From: Lates calcarifer
Lineage: Eukaryota > Chordata > Actinopteri > Centropomidae
Length of the DNA stretch: 64,000 nt
Reading direction: 5' to 3'
Assembly (NCBI RefSeq): GCF_001640805.2
Contig: NC_066833.1
Span: 19,036,531-19,100,530 of the forward strand
Numbering within the stretch: the stretch's first letter is position 1; every line of letters begins with the position of its first letter. The translations under genes were made by a program, and so were the position numbers. Positions 25,401-34,700 of this stretch are shown in pieces. The notes beneath the pieces are model-generated. The model was not told the origin of the DNA. It was given only the letters and a program-made list of their open reading frames with translations, and made no database searches.

Positions 25401-26992
25401 TACCCTGTAATAGTCATTACCCAGGGAACAAATGCTTCCTCACTAATGGAACACAGTTAACCAGGAACATAACCAATTTGGCATTGTCTGTTTATATTAA
25501 ATAGGATACAGGTAATTAAAAGGTTATTCTGCATTACCTAATTTTGCCTGATTCCCTAAATATAGATCTTGGATGAAATCTAGTCATAATTAGATTGACC
25601 AAACAAGTGTGATACAGTCATTTCCACAGTAAACGCTGAATTCACACCTCCCACGCAAAGCTCATTATCACTCCTAGTAGGACCAGTGTCTTCCGTCTAC
25701 TACTCTGGCAGAATGTGTTTCCACGCCTTTACCATCTAATTTGTCCACCAGTTGAGGAGCAGAAGCTCCATCTAGTGCTCAGTAAAGTACAACTGTACAA
25801 CAAATGTTAAGACTTGACAGAATTATGCATTCATCTCCTCTTCTCAGGGATTAATTGTCTGTCTGTGTGTCTCACTCTGTTCCTTTCTCTTCTTTTTTTG
25901 AGGCTGGAGTCTCAGCTGATGTCAGATATTCAGACCATCCTGCAGCTGTTACAGAGACAGCCAACTCTGGGACCTCCAGCCTACAGCACTGTGACTGCCA
26001 GTCCAGACTATCACAGACCTGCTGTGAAGGTTCAGCCAGTTGCTCTGACTGCAAGCCATTTTTTCAGCCATAAAGGAACTCAAGTAAGGATGTTCTCACT
26101 TTATTCAGTGGAGACAGTTTTTTTCTGTGCAATGAGTCAGGTTATCGTTTGCACATTCGTACATGAAGCATTGTATTTTTTTTTCTTCACTGAAGTCACG
26201 CATCAGCTAGCTGTTAGAATCCATCAATCATGCTCTCACCATTAGTGATGTTCAGGGAGACAGTGAGGCAGTCTCTATATTCTTACAAGTTCCCACTATT
26301 TGATGAAGCTTTGCTCCTACATTCTTCACAATGTTACTGATGAATGTCTTGATGGATTGGATGGTCTGCCAAAGTTTTTGCAATCACATTTAGACACATA
26401 TTTTCTATTACTGTCAACTTACTTCAACTTCTTTTTTATACTCTTACAAAATAATTAAGCTTAATTTGTAAAATTATTATGATATATTATTTCTTATGTT
26501 AATCATAAATTCACATTTGGTAGTTCTCATTCAAGTCTTTATTAAGAATAGATTACCAGGTTGAAAGAAGATCGTAAATGAATACAAGCTTTGAATGAAT
26601 ACATTTGATTCACTTAAGTGAATTTAAATCAGTTTAACCCCATTCATGCTTCTAAGCTTTATGCATTCTACCACTATTCTTGTTAGGGCCCCAACCACAA
26701 ACTGGAGAGCGCCATTCAGGAATCCAAAGACTCACTGTCGAGCTTGGCCAACGTGAATGCACCCATTGAGGACAGCCTTACAGCACTGCTTGGACAAAGA
26801 CATACAGAGCCACAACAACAGCAACAACAGCAGCAACAACAGACCACTGGGCATCAACAGTCTGCACTGATCCTTCTTCCAGCTGAAACCTCCTCCACCT
26901 CCTCCTCTTCCTCCCCATCCCCCTCTAACCCCAAGCTCGACACCACTGGACTCCATAGACCTGTTTCAGACCCAGAGTTTCCAGGGCCATAA
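4485..26992 (+). CDS. kcnh7: Voltage-gated potassium channel, erg3/KCNH7 type (5' part outside window)
   Basis: Pore-forming alpha subunit of an ether-a-go-go-related K+ channel of the neuronal plasma membrane. Coding exons: 4485-4640, 10360-10800, 11062-11082, 12101-12312, 14164-14589, 16629-17028, 17264-17463, 19201-19453, 21713-21918, 22097-22184, 22362-22523, 23888-24044, 25903-26083, 26687-26992. All have AG/GT borders and matching phase. Exon 1 here ends the PAS domain ([15 protein letters not shown]). 10360-12312 is the linker. 14164-14589 holds S1-S3. 16629-17028 holds S4 ([15 protein letters not shown]), S5 and the pore with selectivity motif SVGFGN. 17264-17463 holds S6 end and C-linker. 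19201-21918 is the cyclic-nucleotide-binding homology domain. 25903-26083 carries a tetramerising coiled coil. The erg3-like spellings [15 protein letters not shown] and [18 protein letters not shown], and the ending [14 protein letters not shown], favour KCNH7 over KCNH2 or KCNH6. The first PAS exons are missing because the window starts in an intron. Confidence 0.95.
4641..8058 (+). other. kcnh7 intronic sequence without a recognised gene
   Basis: AT-rich intron. A TG-rich, purine-pyrimidine alternating stretch lies near 5375-5462. I see no splice-bounded open frame matching a known protein. Frames at 6091-6285 and 7380-7719 are short and not flanked by convincing signals. Confidence 0.6.
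8059..8064 (-). terminator. Polyadenylation signal AATAAA of the nested gene
   Basis: Minus-strand AATAAA, 46 bases beyond the TAG of the candidate terminal exon. Isolated AATAAA is common by chance in AT-rich DNA; the spacing is what makes it relevant. Confidence 0.4.
8059..9770 (-). CDS. Candidate nested spliced gene, 112-residue protein of unknown family
   Basis: I do not recognise this gene. It lies on the minus strand inside the kcnh7 intron. A non-coding leader exon in GC-rich sequence (about 9770 down to 9547) ends in a donor reading GAAG|GTAACT. The next exon, 9158-9030, follows acceptor CTTTGCAG, has ATG at 9156-9154, and ends GAGCAG|GTACTG after 42 codons plus one base. The terminal exon 8321-8110 follows CCCTCAG, begins with the two bases needed to complete that codon, and stays open for 69 codons to TAG (8112-8110). 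AATAAA follows at 8064-8059. The N-terminal part is charged ([19 protein letters not shown]); the C-terminal part is more hydrophobic ([17 protein letters not shown]). Phase match, acceptor before the ATG, and a close polyadenylation signal support it. Lack of any known homologue and the modest terminal acceptor are against it. Another acceptor near 8730 in the intron would give a shorter product. Confidence 0.45.
9590..9770 (-). promoter_or_regulatory. Probable GC-rich promoter/first-exon region of the nested minus-strand gene
   Basis: In an AT-rich intron this stretch is locally GC- and CpG-rich, with several CG dinucleotides (for example accatcgcaccgcgcac near 9665). It lies directly upstream of the leader-exon donor at 9547/9546. 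No TATA box is obvious. The open frame at 9774-9568 on this strand ends before the donor, so I read the exon as untranslated leader. Confidence 0.35.
12313..14163 (+). other. kcnh7 intron holding an unexplained 186-codon open frame
   Basis: Intron between the linker exon and the S1-S3 exon. A plus-strand frame is open from ATG 13352 to stop at 13912, but composition is Cys- and Ser-rich, and I see no recognised domain and no clear splice context. It is probably not coding; see findings. Confidence 0.5.
14780..14834 (+). repeat. T-rich low-complexity tract
   Basis: Runs of T up to 18 bases separated by C and G, located in the kcnh7 intron. Confidence 0.9.
15117..15165 (+). repeat. (TGC/TGT)n trinucleotide repeat
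   Basis: About fifteen imperfect CTG/TTG-type units in a kcnh7 intron. The minus strand would read as poly-Ala/Thr in one frame, but there is no coding context. Confidence 0.8.
17464..19200 (+). other. kcnh7 intron, AT-rich, no gene seen
   Basis: No open frame with splice support. It includes an A/T inverted repeat at about 18217-18270. Confidence 0.7.
18217..18270 (+). repeat. A/T inverted repeat
   Basis: Left arm ttttttttaaaaagttc and right arm aactttttaaaaaaag can pair over roughly 16 bases around an A-rich loop. Probably a chance product of low complexity or a relic. Confidence 0.5.
19454..21712 (+). other. kcnh7 intron inside the cNBHD, no gene seen
   Basis: Contains a poly-T tract followed by a GT repeat (about 20964-21008). 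Small frames near 20045-20355 and 20984-21404 are not supported by splice context. Confidence 0.7.
20964..21008 (+). repeat. Poly-T followed by (GT)n microsatellite
   Basis: About 22 T residues, then gagct, then GT dinucleotides. Simple sequence. Confidence 0.9.
22795..22893 (+). repeat. Tail-like fragment of a teleost interspersed repeat
   Basis: The segment including ctgctctatatgaaaagtgc and ccttgagataacttctgttg, followed by gcgctgtataaataaaact and a gaattgaactgaat tail, is a motif I recognise as recurring in fish genomes, as the 3' end of a dispersed element with a short pentanucleotide-like tail. Family not determined. Confidence 0.6.
24045..25902 (+). other. kcnh7 intron, no gene seen
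   Basis: Between the exon ending in EHLNR and the coiled-coil exon. Frames of 69-86 codons occur, but none has splice context or a recognisable domain. Confidence 0.65.
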
Positions 26993-27150
26993 ACCTTTCA
27001 GTGGCACAGCGTTCTAATATCTGGGTTGTAATGCTGTAATTACTAAGTAGCATTTTTTTTTTATCAGCATGCTGGCACAGACATCTGTATTGTTAATTTG
27101 CAATGCCTTGGTAATAGAAATAAGATGTTTTTTCTTTCATTATGCATATG

Positions 27151-27156
27151 AATAAA
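27151..27156 (+). terminator. Polyadenylation signal of kcnh7
   Basis: First AATAAA after the kcnh7 stop codon (26990-26992), 159 bases downstream, so the 3'UTR would be short. Confidence 0.6.
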
Positions 27157-27160
27157 ACAC

Positions 27161-27224
27161 TGTTTTCTGCAGTTAACAGTGTAATAACAAAGTGTTTTCT
27201 GCAGTTATCAGTGTAATAACAATA
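27161..27224 (+). repeat. Two-copy 32-bp tandem repeat
   Basis: Units 27161-27192 and 27193-27224 share tgttttctgcagtta and cagtgtaataacaa with two or three mismatches. It follows the kcnh7 polyadenylation signal directly. Confidence 0.75.
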
Positions 27225-28760
27225 GTTACATATTGTAACAGTAGTTCTATCTACACAGGAGCCCTCTGATTGAATCTATAAGAGTCATCACTCCCTCACT
27301 TTACTCACTGAAAATGCAGATGCCCAACCAATCAGGATGAAGCTATTCAACCCCATGGAGACTCCCCCTATAAGAGGATAGCAATTCCTCAATCACTAAG
27401 TTTACAGCTTCTTAACTAAATTCTACTCAGTCAGCAGGGGTGCTGGTTAAAGGGCACCACCTGGTTGTGATAGAACTAGCACTACAACACCTAACTAACT
27501 TAAAAAAACCAACTAACCAGGCTTTATGCCCTAATGGGCTTTGATGGGTTCTGTACCTCTTCCTGTAACTTTGCTACAACGTTTTATGTCCCAGCACACA
27601 AGTGGTCACACTAGTGTGGGCCACCAGGGTGACCATCACATGACCCACTGTAATGAAATCTGGTCAAACACATGCACCAGTGTGCACAAGTCTATCAATG
27701 TTCATAACTTTATTTATGGATCCAGGAAAAGGGTCTGAAGTCCTTGACCATCACAGAGATGTTTCCTTCCTTCAGTCATTACTTGCGAAGTAAAAAGAGC
27801 TGACTGACCTACCTCACACTAGGCTGGTCCTACTGTCTAGCACATGCCAGGATACAGGCATTAGTCCATGATCACTTGAGTTTCCTCTTGGTGTCAGCTG
27901 CAAAGCCAGAGAATGTAACTGTGGGTGCTGAGCATGATTGGCAAGGATCCAGGAAGAGATCAAAAACAGGGACTTTTTGTTCAAGCAGAAGGTGAGAGTG
28001 ACAGCAGAACCACACAGAAGTCTCATGACCTCTTCTTAGCACCAAGCACAAGTAAGTCATCTGACAGACAGGGATACAATTGGAAGCCAAGAATCCTCCA
28101 ACGAAGCAAGGAAGAGGGGCAGGAAAAGACCATTCAAATAAGTCATCCCACTGTACATAACAGAATGATCATTTCTTTGGACAGGAATTTGCCAACAAAC
28201 ATGTCAACCCTTTTTTTTTTTTTAACCTTTTCATGCCTGTAGTCAGATGAGGGAACAGTTATCTCTCCAGAAGCTGAGTGTCAACAAGGAGCAGCTACTG
28301 TACCACTCACTGCCAAAGTGGCCCTAGAGACAGGGCAATGCTGACCATTCAGCTTCCTACACTCCAGTCAGTGCAACAGGCGAGCAGAGCTGGGGAGGCC
28401 ACAACTGAAGGTTGTAAATGCTGATTGGAGGCTGTCACCAAGGCAGTCTGGCAGCTGGTGGACAAAGACTTGGTATTCAAGCAGTTTGTGTGCGCAACCT
28501 GAAACTTGGAAGCAAGAATGTGAGCCAAAGCTAGGGTGTTGCACTGCTTTGTGTCCTCATTGCCGTTGCACAGGTGGGAGTACTTGAAGTATGAGGAGGG
28601 GAAGAGATAAGACAGCCCCAGCCATTCATCTTCTGAAAGTAATGCACAGACAAGGCCACAAGTGGAAACACGACATGGATAGCCTCAACTGACACTGATT
28701 AACCTGGTCGTCGCTGTTAAAACCTATTAGAGTCTAAAGCCTGTTTGTGATACATATACA
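27215..28760 (+). repeat. Unassigned intergenic block, possibly a decayed retroelement
   Basis: It starts with a palindrome-like stretch (agttacatattgtaac at 27224-27239) followed by ttctatctacacaggag. This layout resembles the 5' end of fish DIRS-like elements as I remember them. Downstream frames (for example 27925-28242) are short and broken; no reverse transcriptase or recombinase motif is seen. Assignment to a class is uncertain, and it could be plain intergenic DNA. Confidence 0.25.
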
Positions 28761-30450
28761 GACCCTACCTCTTAGGGGGCCTGAGCCTGCATGTGAACAT
28801 TCACATTTTCTGCAACTATTAGTGTAATACAGCATTATTACGAAGGTGTGAGAACAGTATTCTTTTCCCTAGCTGTATGCCTGTCTTCTCTGAAGTGTGA
28901 CTCAGGGGTTATGGACAATTGCACTGCAATATACAGTACAGTATCAAGGGTACTGTAGTTTTCTTTTTTAAACAATGTGCATTATTTCTGCGGTCACTGA
29001 TCTGCACCTACACCTACATTAAGCCAACAGAACACACCATACATGCTTGTCCAGGCAGATACCATGGCATGCAGAATGAAGAGTATTCTGCTGTTATCCC
29101 AGAGCTAGGCCTCTGACAAACAAGTATGATGTAGGCATTTCTACATGGCAGTGCATGTGTTTTATATCTATATATTTACTGTTTTGCACTGCTTATGAGC
29201 CCAGAGTAGCACATTACAACATAAAATGATGTCAGCATACTTGTCTCTTTTAGGATGCACTTCGGGGGTGTGTTGGGAGGAGAGGGTGGGGGTGGGGTTT
29301 GGGAAATTTTGAACACATGGAAAGTTAGTACTTGCGCATAAACAGGCCCCAGAGAGGGTCTTGTGCCTATACAATCAATCCAAATGCTAAGTCAACATCT
29401 ACATGTATAACTAACCATACAACAACAAACCATATTATTTTCCTGCACTGTTTTTGTTGGCAATGTACATTAAAGATAATATGTTGCTAAACAATTGTTA
29501 GAAAATAAATACATCCTATTGCCAGATGTGAAAAAAAATGTATTTTTTTTAACTGAGTAAATTATATGAGAAACTCTTTAGCAAAACAGTAGTAAATATG
29601 TTTGTTTTGAAGCTGTGGGAGCAATAAATTAAAATACACTTACAGTTGTGTTATTGGCTTTTCCTTTTTTCAGTCCATGTAACCAGATTTACAGTAGAAA
29701 TATTGTTTTTACGTATATAATATGTAAGCAGGAACTGTTGAGTTTTGCCTTGGGGATAGCCCATCCTACTCTTAAATTACTGATGAAAATGATTGGTGAG
29801 TTAACCTCTAAGCAGCATTATAATGCTATAGTGGAGCCATGTCTGGCATCTTCCTTATACTGCTGAGCGTCTATAGCAATGCATATTTTTTTACTTTTTC
29901 CTTGTCATATAGGGGTGTCCTTATCTTCAAAGATGCTACTATAGTGGTCATTAAATGTAGTGGAGTAATAAGTATAATACCCAAATACATACCTAATGCA
30001 TTTCTACTCCTGTAAAACTGGTGCTTTCCTTTATTCTGGCTGATCAGGCAACTCCTGAAAGTGATACTGTGCAGAGCTTTACTGGGAATTCCATGAGGTC
30101 ACCTAAATCATGCAATGGACCAATAAAAAGTTGTCCTTTACAGATGCAACCTGAGAGTGTGAGGAAGTCTGTGATATGTAGAAAACACCTGTGTGAGTGC
30201 ACACTGGGTTTGTAAGACTTCTTAAAAGAATTCTATGATTATATTGTATTGATACAAAGACAGGAAATACATAGGTGCAACGCCCTTATTAACAGCTGTG
30301 TACTAACAACAGTCCTTATAGTGACTGAATATTAGAAAGCTTGTCTTATGATATCAGCTACAAATGCTGAGTAAATGATGAAAATGTGGACGTGCAAAAC
30401 CAACTCCTGTGCTCCAATACTGACACCTAGTTGTCAGTTTTATTATTGAG
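28761..30450 (+). other. Intergenic region between kcnh7 and ifih1, nothing recognised
   Basis: AT-rich sequence up to the ifih1 promoter. I searched both strands for EF-hand-like frames, because grancalcin sits between KCNH7 and IFIH1 in mammals, and found none. Confidence 0.6.
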
Positions 30451-30459
30451 AATTCTGGA

Positions 30460-30490
30460 GAAACGAAAGTGAAACAGAGTTTCGTTTTCC
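30460..30490 (+). promoter_or_regulatory. Double interferon-stimulated response element (ISRE/IRF site)
   Basis: GAAACGAAAGTGAAAC at 30460-30475 is three GAAA-type half-sites in register, a full ISRE. It is followed at 30478-30490 by AGTTTCGTTTTCC, which is an IRF-type site on the other strand. The pair lies about 105-135 bases upstream of the ifih1 ATG, where an IRF3/7 or ISGF3 site would act. IFIH1 is a known interferon-induced gene in vertebrates. Confidence 0.85.
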
Positions 30491-30594
30491 TCGATAATAG
30501 CACAGTGAATCATCACTTTTACTGTCAGTGTTTTCAAACTACGCTGGACCCTGTTTGTACCTTTTAATCGGTGTTATCGGTTGAGTGAGTAGAA

Positions 30595-31717
30595 ATGACT
30601 TCCGATACTGATACAGATGAAACGTGGGAGAATCTCATTGAAAACTTCAAGCCCAGGCTGCGGGAGCTCATTTCGGTGAACCGGGTTCTGGATTATATAG
30701 ATTTTATGAAACCCGCTCAAAAGGAACAGATCAGACAAAAAGCGAGAACCGATGGTGACATAGCTGCTGCAGATCTCCTCATTAACGTGGTTATTACGAA
30801 GCCACACAACACTGGCTGGTTCAATGTATTTGTTGACGCGTTGTTAAATTCAGGTTGTGTCCATGCAGCGGATTATATGCAGGGAAATCTCCCAGAACCT
30901 GAAGTGGAGGCAGAGAATGACTACTGTGTTCTGCTTATTAGACTACTCTCACCCAGTCTTGTGAAAATGAAGACTCAAGAAGTCTGTGTACACTGTTTGG
31001 CTCAAGAATTAATCAACCCCGAGGACAGTGAGAGAGTAAGTATACTGCTGATTCTTTTTTTTTTTTTTTTTTTTAATCCCTCAGCTATGATCCAGGTAAC
31101 TTAATGTAAGTCTCAAAGGGTAACAGCATTCAGAATAAATTTATAATACAAACTGTCAACACATGTAGTCTGTATGTGTACTTTCTCCAGTTTAACTTTT
31201 TAACTCGAAATTCAGGTCCCAAAAGATGTCTTTCTGGTTCTTGACCACAAGATGGCAGACAAATGCACTAATCTTACAAGCAGACCACTAGACTTCACTC
31301 AGATTGCATAACCAGTCTTCTCCACTTACTGTGTTCATTGTGTTTTAGATTACAGCTGAAATAAGAAACAATGGATCCATTAGTGGAGCCCGTGAACTTC
31401 TGAGCATCATCGTGAGAGGTCGACCAGGGTGGTTTTCAAAATTTCTACAAATTCTGCGTGAAACTGAACACAAGCACCTGTATGAGCTGACTGGAGGCTC
31501 ACCTGACTGTGAAAAACAAGGTGACTAATTTTTACAGGAGCACACACCCATCACGGGGAATTCCATCAGACAGTCTTGCGGTAGAGAAACATATGACCAC
31601 TATTTTTATCTCAACGTTATTAGAGCTCATAAACTTTGAGAAAATAATTAATAGTGTTGATGAGCAATTATCAATAATAAACACCTTCACACTGAAAGCT
31701 ATTTTCACACTGTGGTT

Positions 31718-31748
<31 letters not shown>

Positions 31749-34700
31749 GTTGTTGTTGTTATTTGGCCCAGATGAGAAACTTTCTTCTCTGAAAGGTGAA
31801 CCTACAGGAAGCCCGGCAGCAGCTGAAAGCCCAGAGTATATGGAAATCAACGTAACAGAGGATCCTGAAACCACAGGTCTTAAAGAGCAAATCTGTTCAA
31901 TGATCAATAAATAAAGAACAATGAATGGAATTTGGGCATTGGATATGAAAAAACTGTCCACAATCAGGTTTGTGGTCTACCATGAGTAAGTGGGGCATTG
32001 CATAAATACATTTAAAAAACACTTTAAACACTTTTTCACTTCCCTTGTATTTGAGAGGTAGCAGAAACCTCACAGACAGATATTTCAAATCCCCAGTAAG
32101 TAAATTAACTGCATGGCTAGAGATGAGTGGTGAAATTTGCTTTTTGGTAATTCTTTGGTAATTTGGGTGAACTAACCTTTTACCAGCTGGTACTTTCAAC
32201 GCCAAACAAGGTTTAGATGTAGCTCCTGCCTTTCTTGACTGTGATTTTTACACCTGAGTTGTATCTTTTCAGACCTGTATGAAGGAGCGAACACTAAATC
32301 CGAAAAACTCCCAGTCAGCTCGGAGCCCTCACAACAGCCAGGTGAGACTGATTCAACCTCGCTCACCCTTGATATTGTTAAAGTATTTAAAGTATGTTAG
32401 TAATCTATAAGGCTCCCTCTTGTTTTGCCCCATTAGGCCACACACAAAAACCAAACACGAGGCATAGCAAGAAAAATGTATGTCAGTTCTGTAAATGTCC
32501 TGTGTTATCAGAAAGGCATTAGGTAGTTGGAATGTGCTGCAAGTGGAGCATTGGCACGTCCTGCCTGCCTGACACCCAAGAATACCTTCCATGTGTGTAC
32601 CATGATGTACCACAGAGAGGTCAAAGAGGAGAGAACATAGCCAGCGCTTCAAATTAAAACCACATGCTGACTCTATGTTGCCGGATTGTAGAGATTATTT
32701 CAGTAACTACTGCATCAACATAATCTGTCTTTGCACTGTTATCATATAAAGTGTTTTTCTGTCAGTGTGCACTCATAATGAATGATTGCTTCAGGGATAA
32801 CTGACCAGATCAGAGAAGTGGCACATAATGTAAACTAAGGCAGTGGAAATGATAATATGAAATGAAGAAACAGAGGAAGCTGTCTTTTATTTTACTAAGG
32901 TTACAATACAGTTTGTCTTATTCATTTGAGTAATACCATATACCTCACCGTTGTTGGCCAGAATGCATAGTTAGACAAAGAGGATTACTTTTAAGATTGT
33001 TCCACCAGTCTGTGAAAAGAGTTGCATGTGCAGAATTATTTGTGGGTCTTCTGAAATTAACTTTAGTTTCACTGCACTGAAACACACTGAGAAATAGGCC
33101 TGCGGGTTTTCTGTCCTTTGTGGTATTAAATTAGTTTAGTGTCTGGGAACTGCTGGTAAAAGTTCAGGGGGTTGCACAGGCAGCTGTTTACTTCTCATTG
33201 TTGTTAAAGCTCTATCTCTTCATCGGCATAGACATGTATTTACTTTATGTAGTTGCTTGAAACAGTACTTTTAACCTCTGGCATACAAAGTCTGAGAGGG
33301 AAAATTAAAAGCCGTCTGCACCGAGGAAAAAAAACAAAAACGTTCCGGGGGCTTGAAATCATAAGTGGAGGGGAAATGTAGAACTTTGAGCTGAAGGGAA
33401 AAGGTTGTGGAGGGGGGATATACTGCGCTTGGTTCCTTAGTTATGTTTTATTCCCGGCCTAGACAGAGAAAATGAGTCATCGCTTGCCAGTAACTTAAAG
33501 GCTGACTGAAGTGGATCATAGCAAGTCTGCTGTCCTTGCAAGCCACAACAGACATCAGGAACAGCGAAGACATTACAGAAACGACACATGACGAAATGAT
33601 ACACCCCCTAAGCAATTTGACAAAATGTAAATGATTAATAAATACATGCAGATGTCAGCTTGTGCAAGGAAAAACAGTGCCTGATGTTTGATTATTTTAG
33701 GAAACTTTGAGCCAATTTTACATTTGTAATAAGGTAAAAGGCCAGATATTTATTTGTACTCGAAACAACAGCATCTGTTGCACACATTTGCCTACTTTTT
33801 GCACAGTGGTTTTAAATCTTAACACTTCATGGTTTAGATTAAGCAAAAATGGTCCAATAGTGCCTCTCAGTAGTATTATTTATAGTGCACAGTGTTCATA
33901 TTTTAACAACCTAAGACATAGTTTTATAGGTGTTCCACTTGTACTTATACCACTTTGTTTGGTGAAGTGTTCAGAAGGGACAATGAATCTATCAAAGAAA
34001 ACAGTCTGCTACAAAACCACCAACAATGACAAGCACAGTCTTTTCCTGCTGGTAATGCCTGTAATTGTGGGTTGCTGACATGGACAGAAGTTTTGTCTGT
34101 CTGATCCTCTGCTCTGCATTACAGATGGAGCCAACCCAGCAGCAGCAGCCAGAGGCCCAGAAAGCAATGATATTGTTCTTCGAGATTATCAGGAGGAGGT
34201 CGCTAGACCTGCCTTGGAGGGGAAAAACATCATCATATGCCTCCCAACAGGAAGTGGTAAAACCAGAGTCGCAGTTTATATTACCAAAAAACATCTGGAC
34301 GGCAGGAGGGCAGAGGGGCAATCAGGGAAAGTGGTCGTCCTTGTGAACAAGGTACTACAACTCAAGTCTGGTATACCTGACTTATGGCTTTTGCACTGTT
34401 ATGATAACCTACTTCTGTCCTTTTCATATCCAAAGAAAACACTCTATCTTTTAGTCAGTTTGCACATGTGGGTCAGCCCACCACAAATTACATACTGTCA
34501 TAAGGTTTAGATATTCCCCTGCACTTTTTTTACTGTTTTGCACATATGTGATCTACTCTGCACTGGGGGAAAAAACACTTCTCATGCCATTTTGGATTAA
34601 AGGTTTTCCAGCTATAAATCAATTTAGTTGAGTTTTAAAACAGCTTGGGAAATAGTGATTGTATGTGTCTGAAACTCATCAAAGTGGTTCATAGTTCTTC

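Noticed and set aside
26732..26956. Gly-rich and poly-Leu minus-strand frame
   Set aside because: Antisense of the polyGln/polySer coding region of the last kcnh7 exon.
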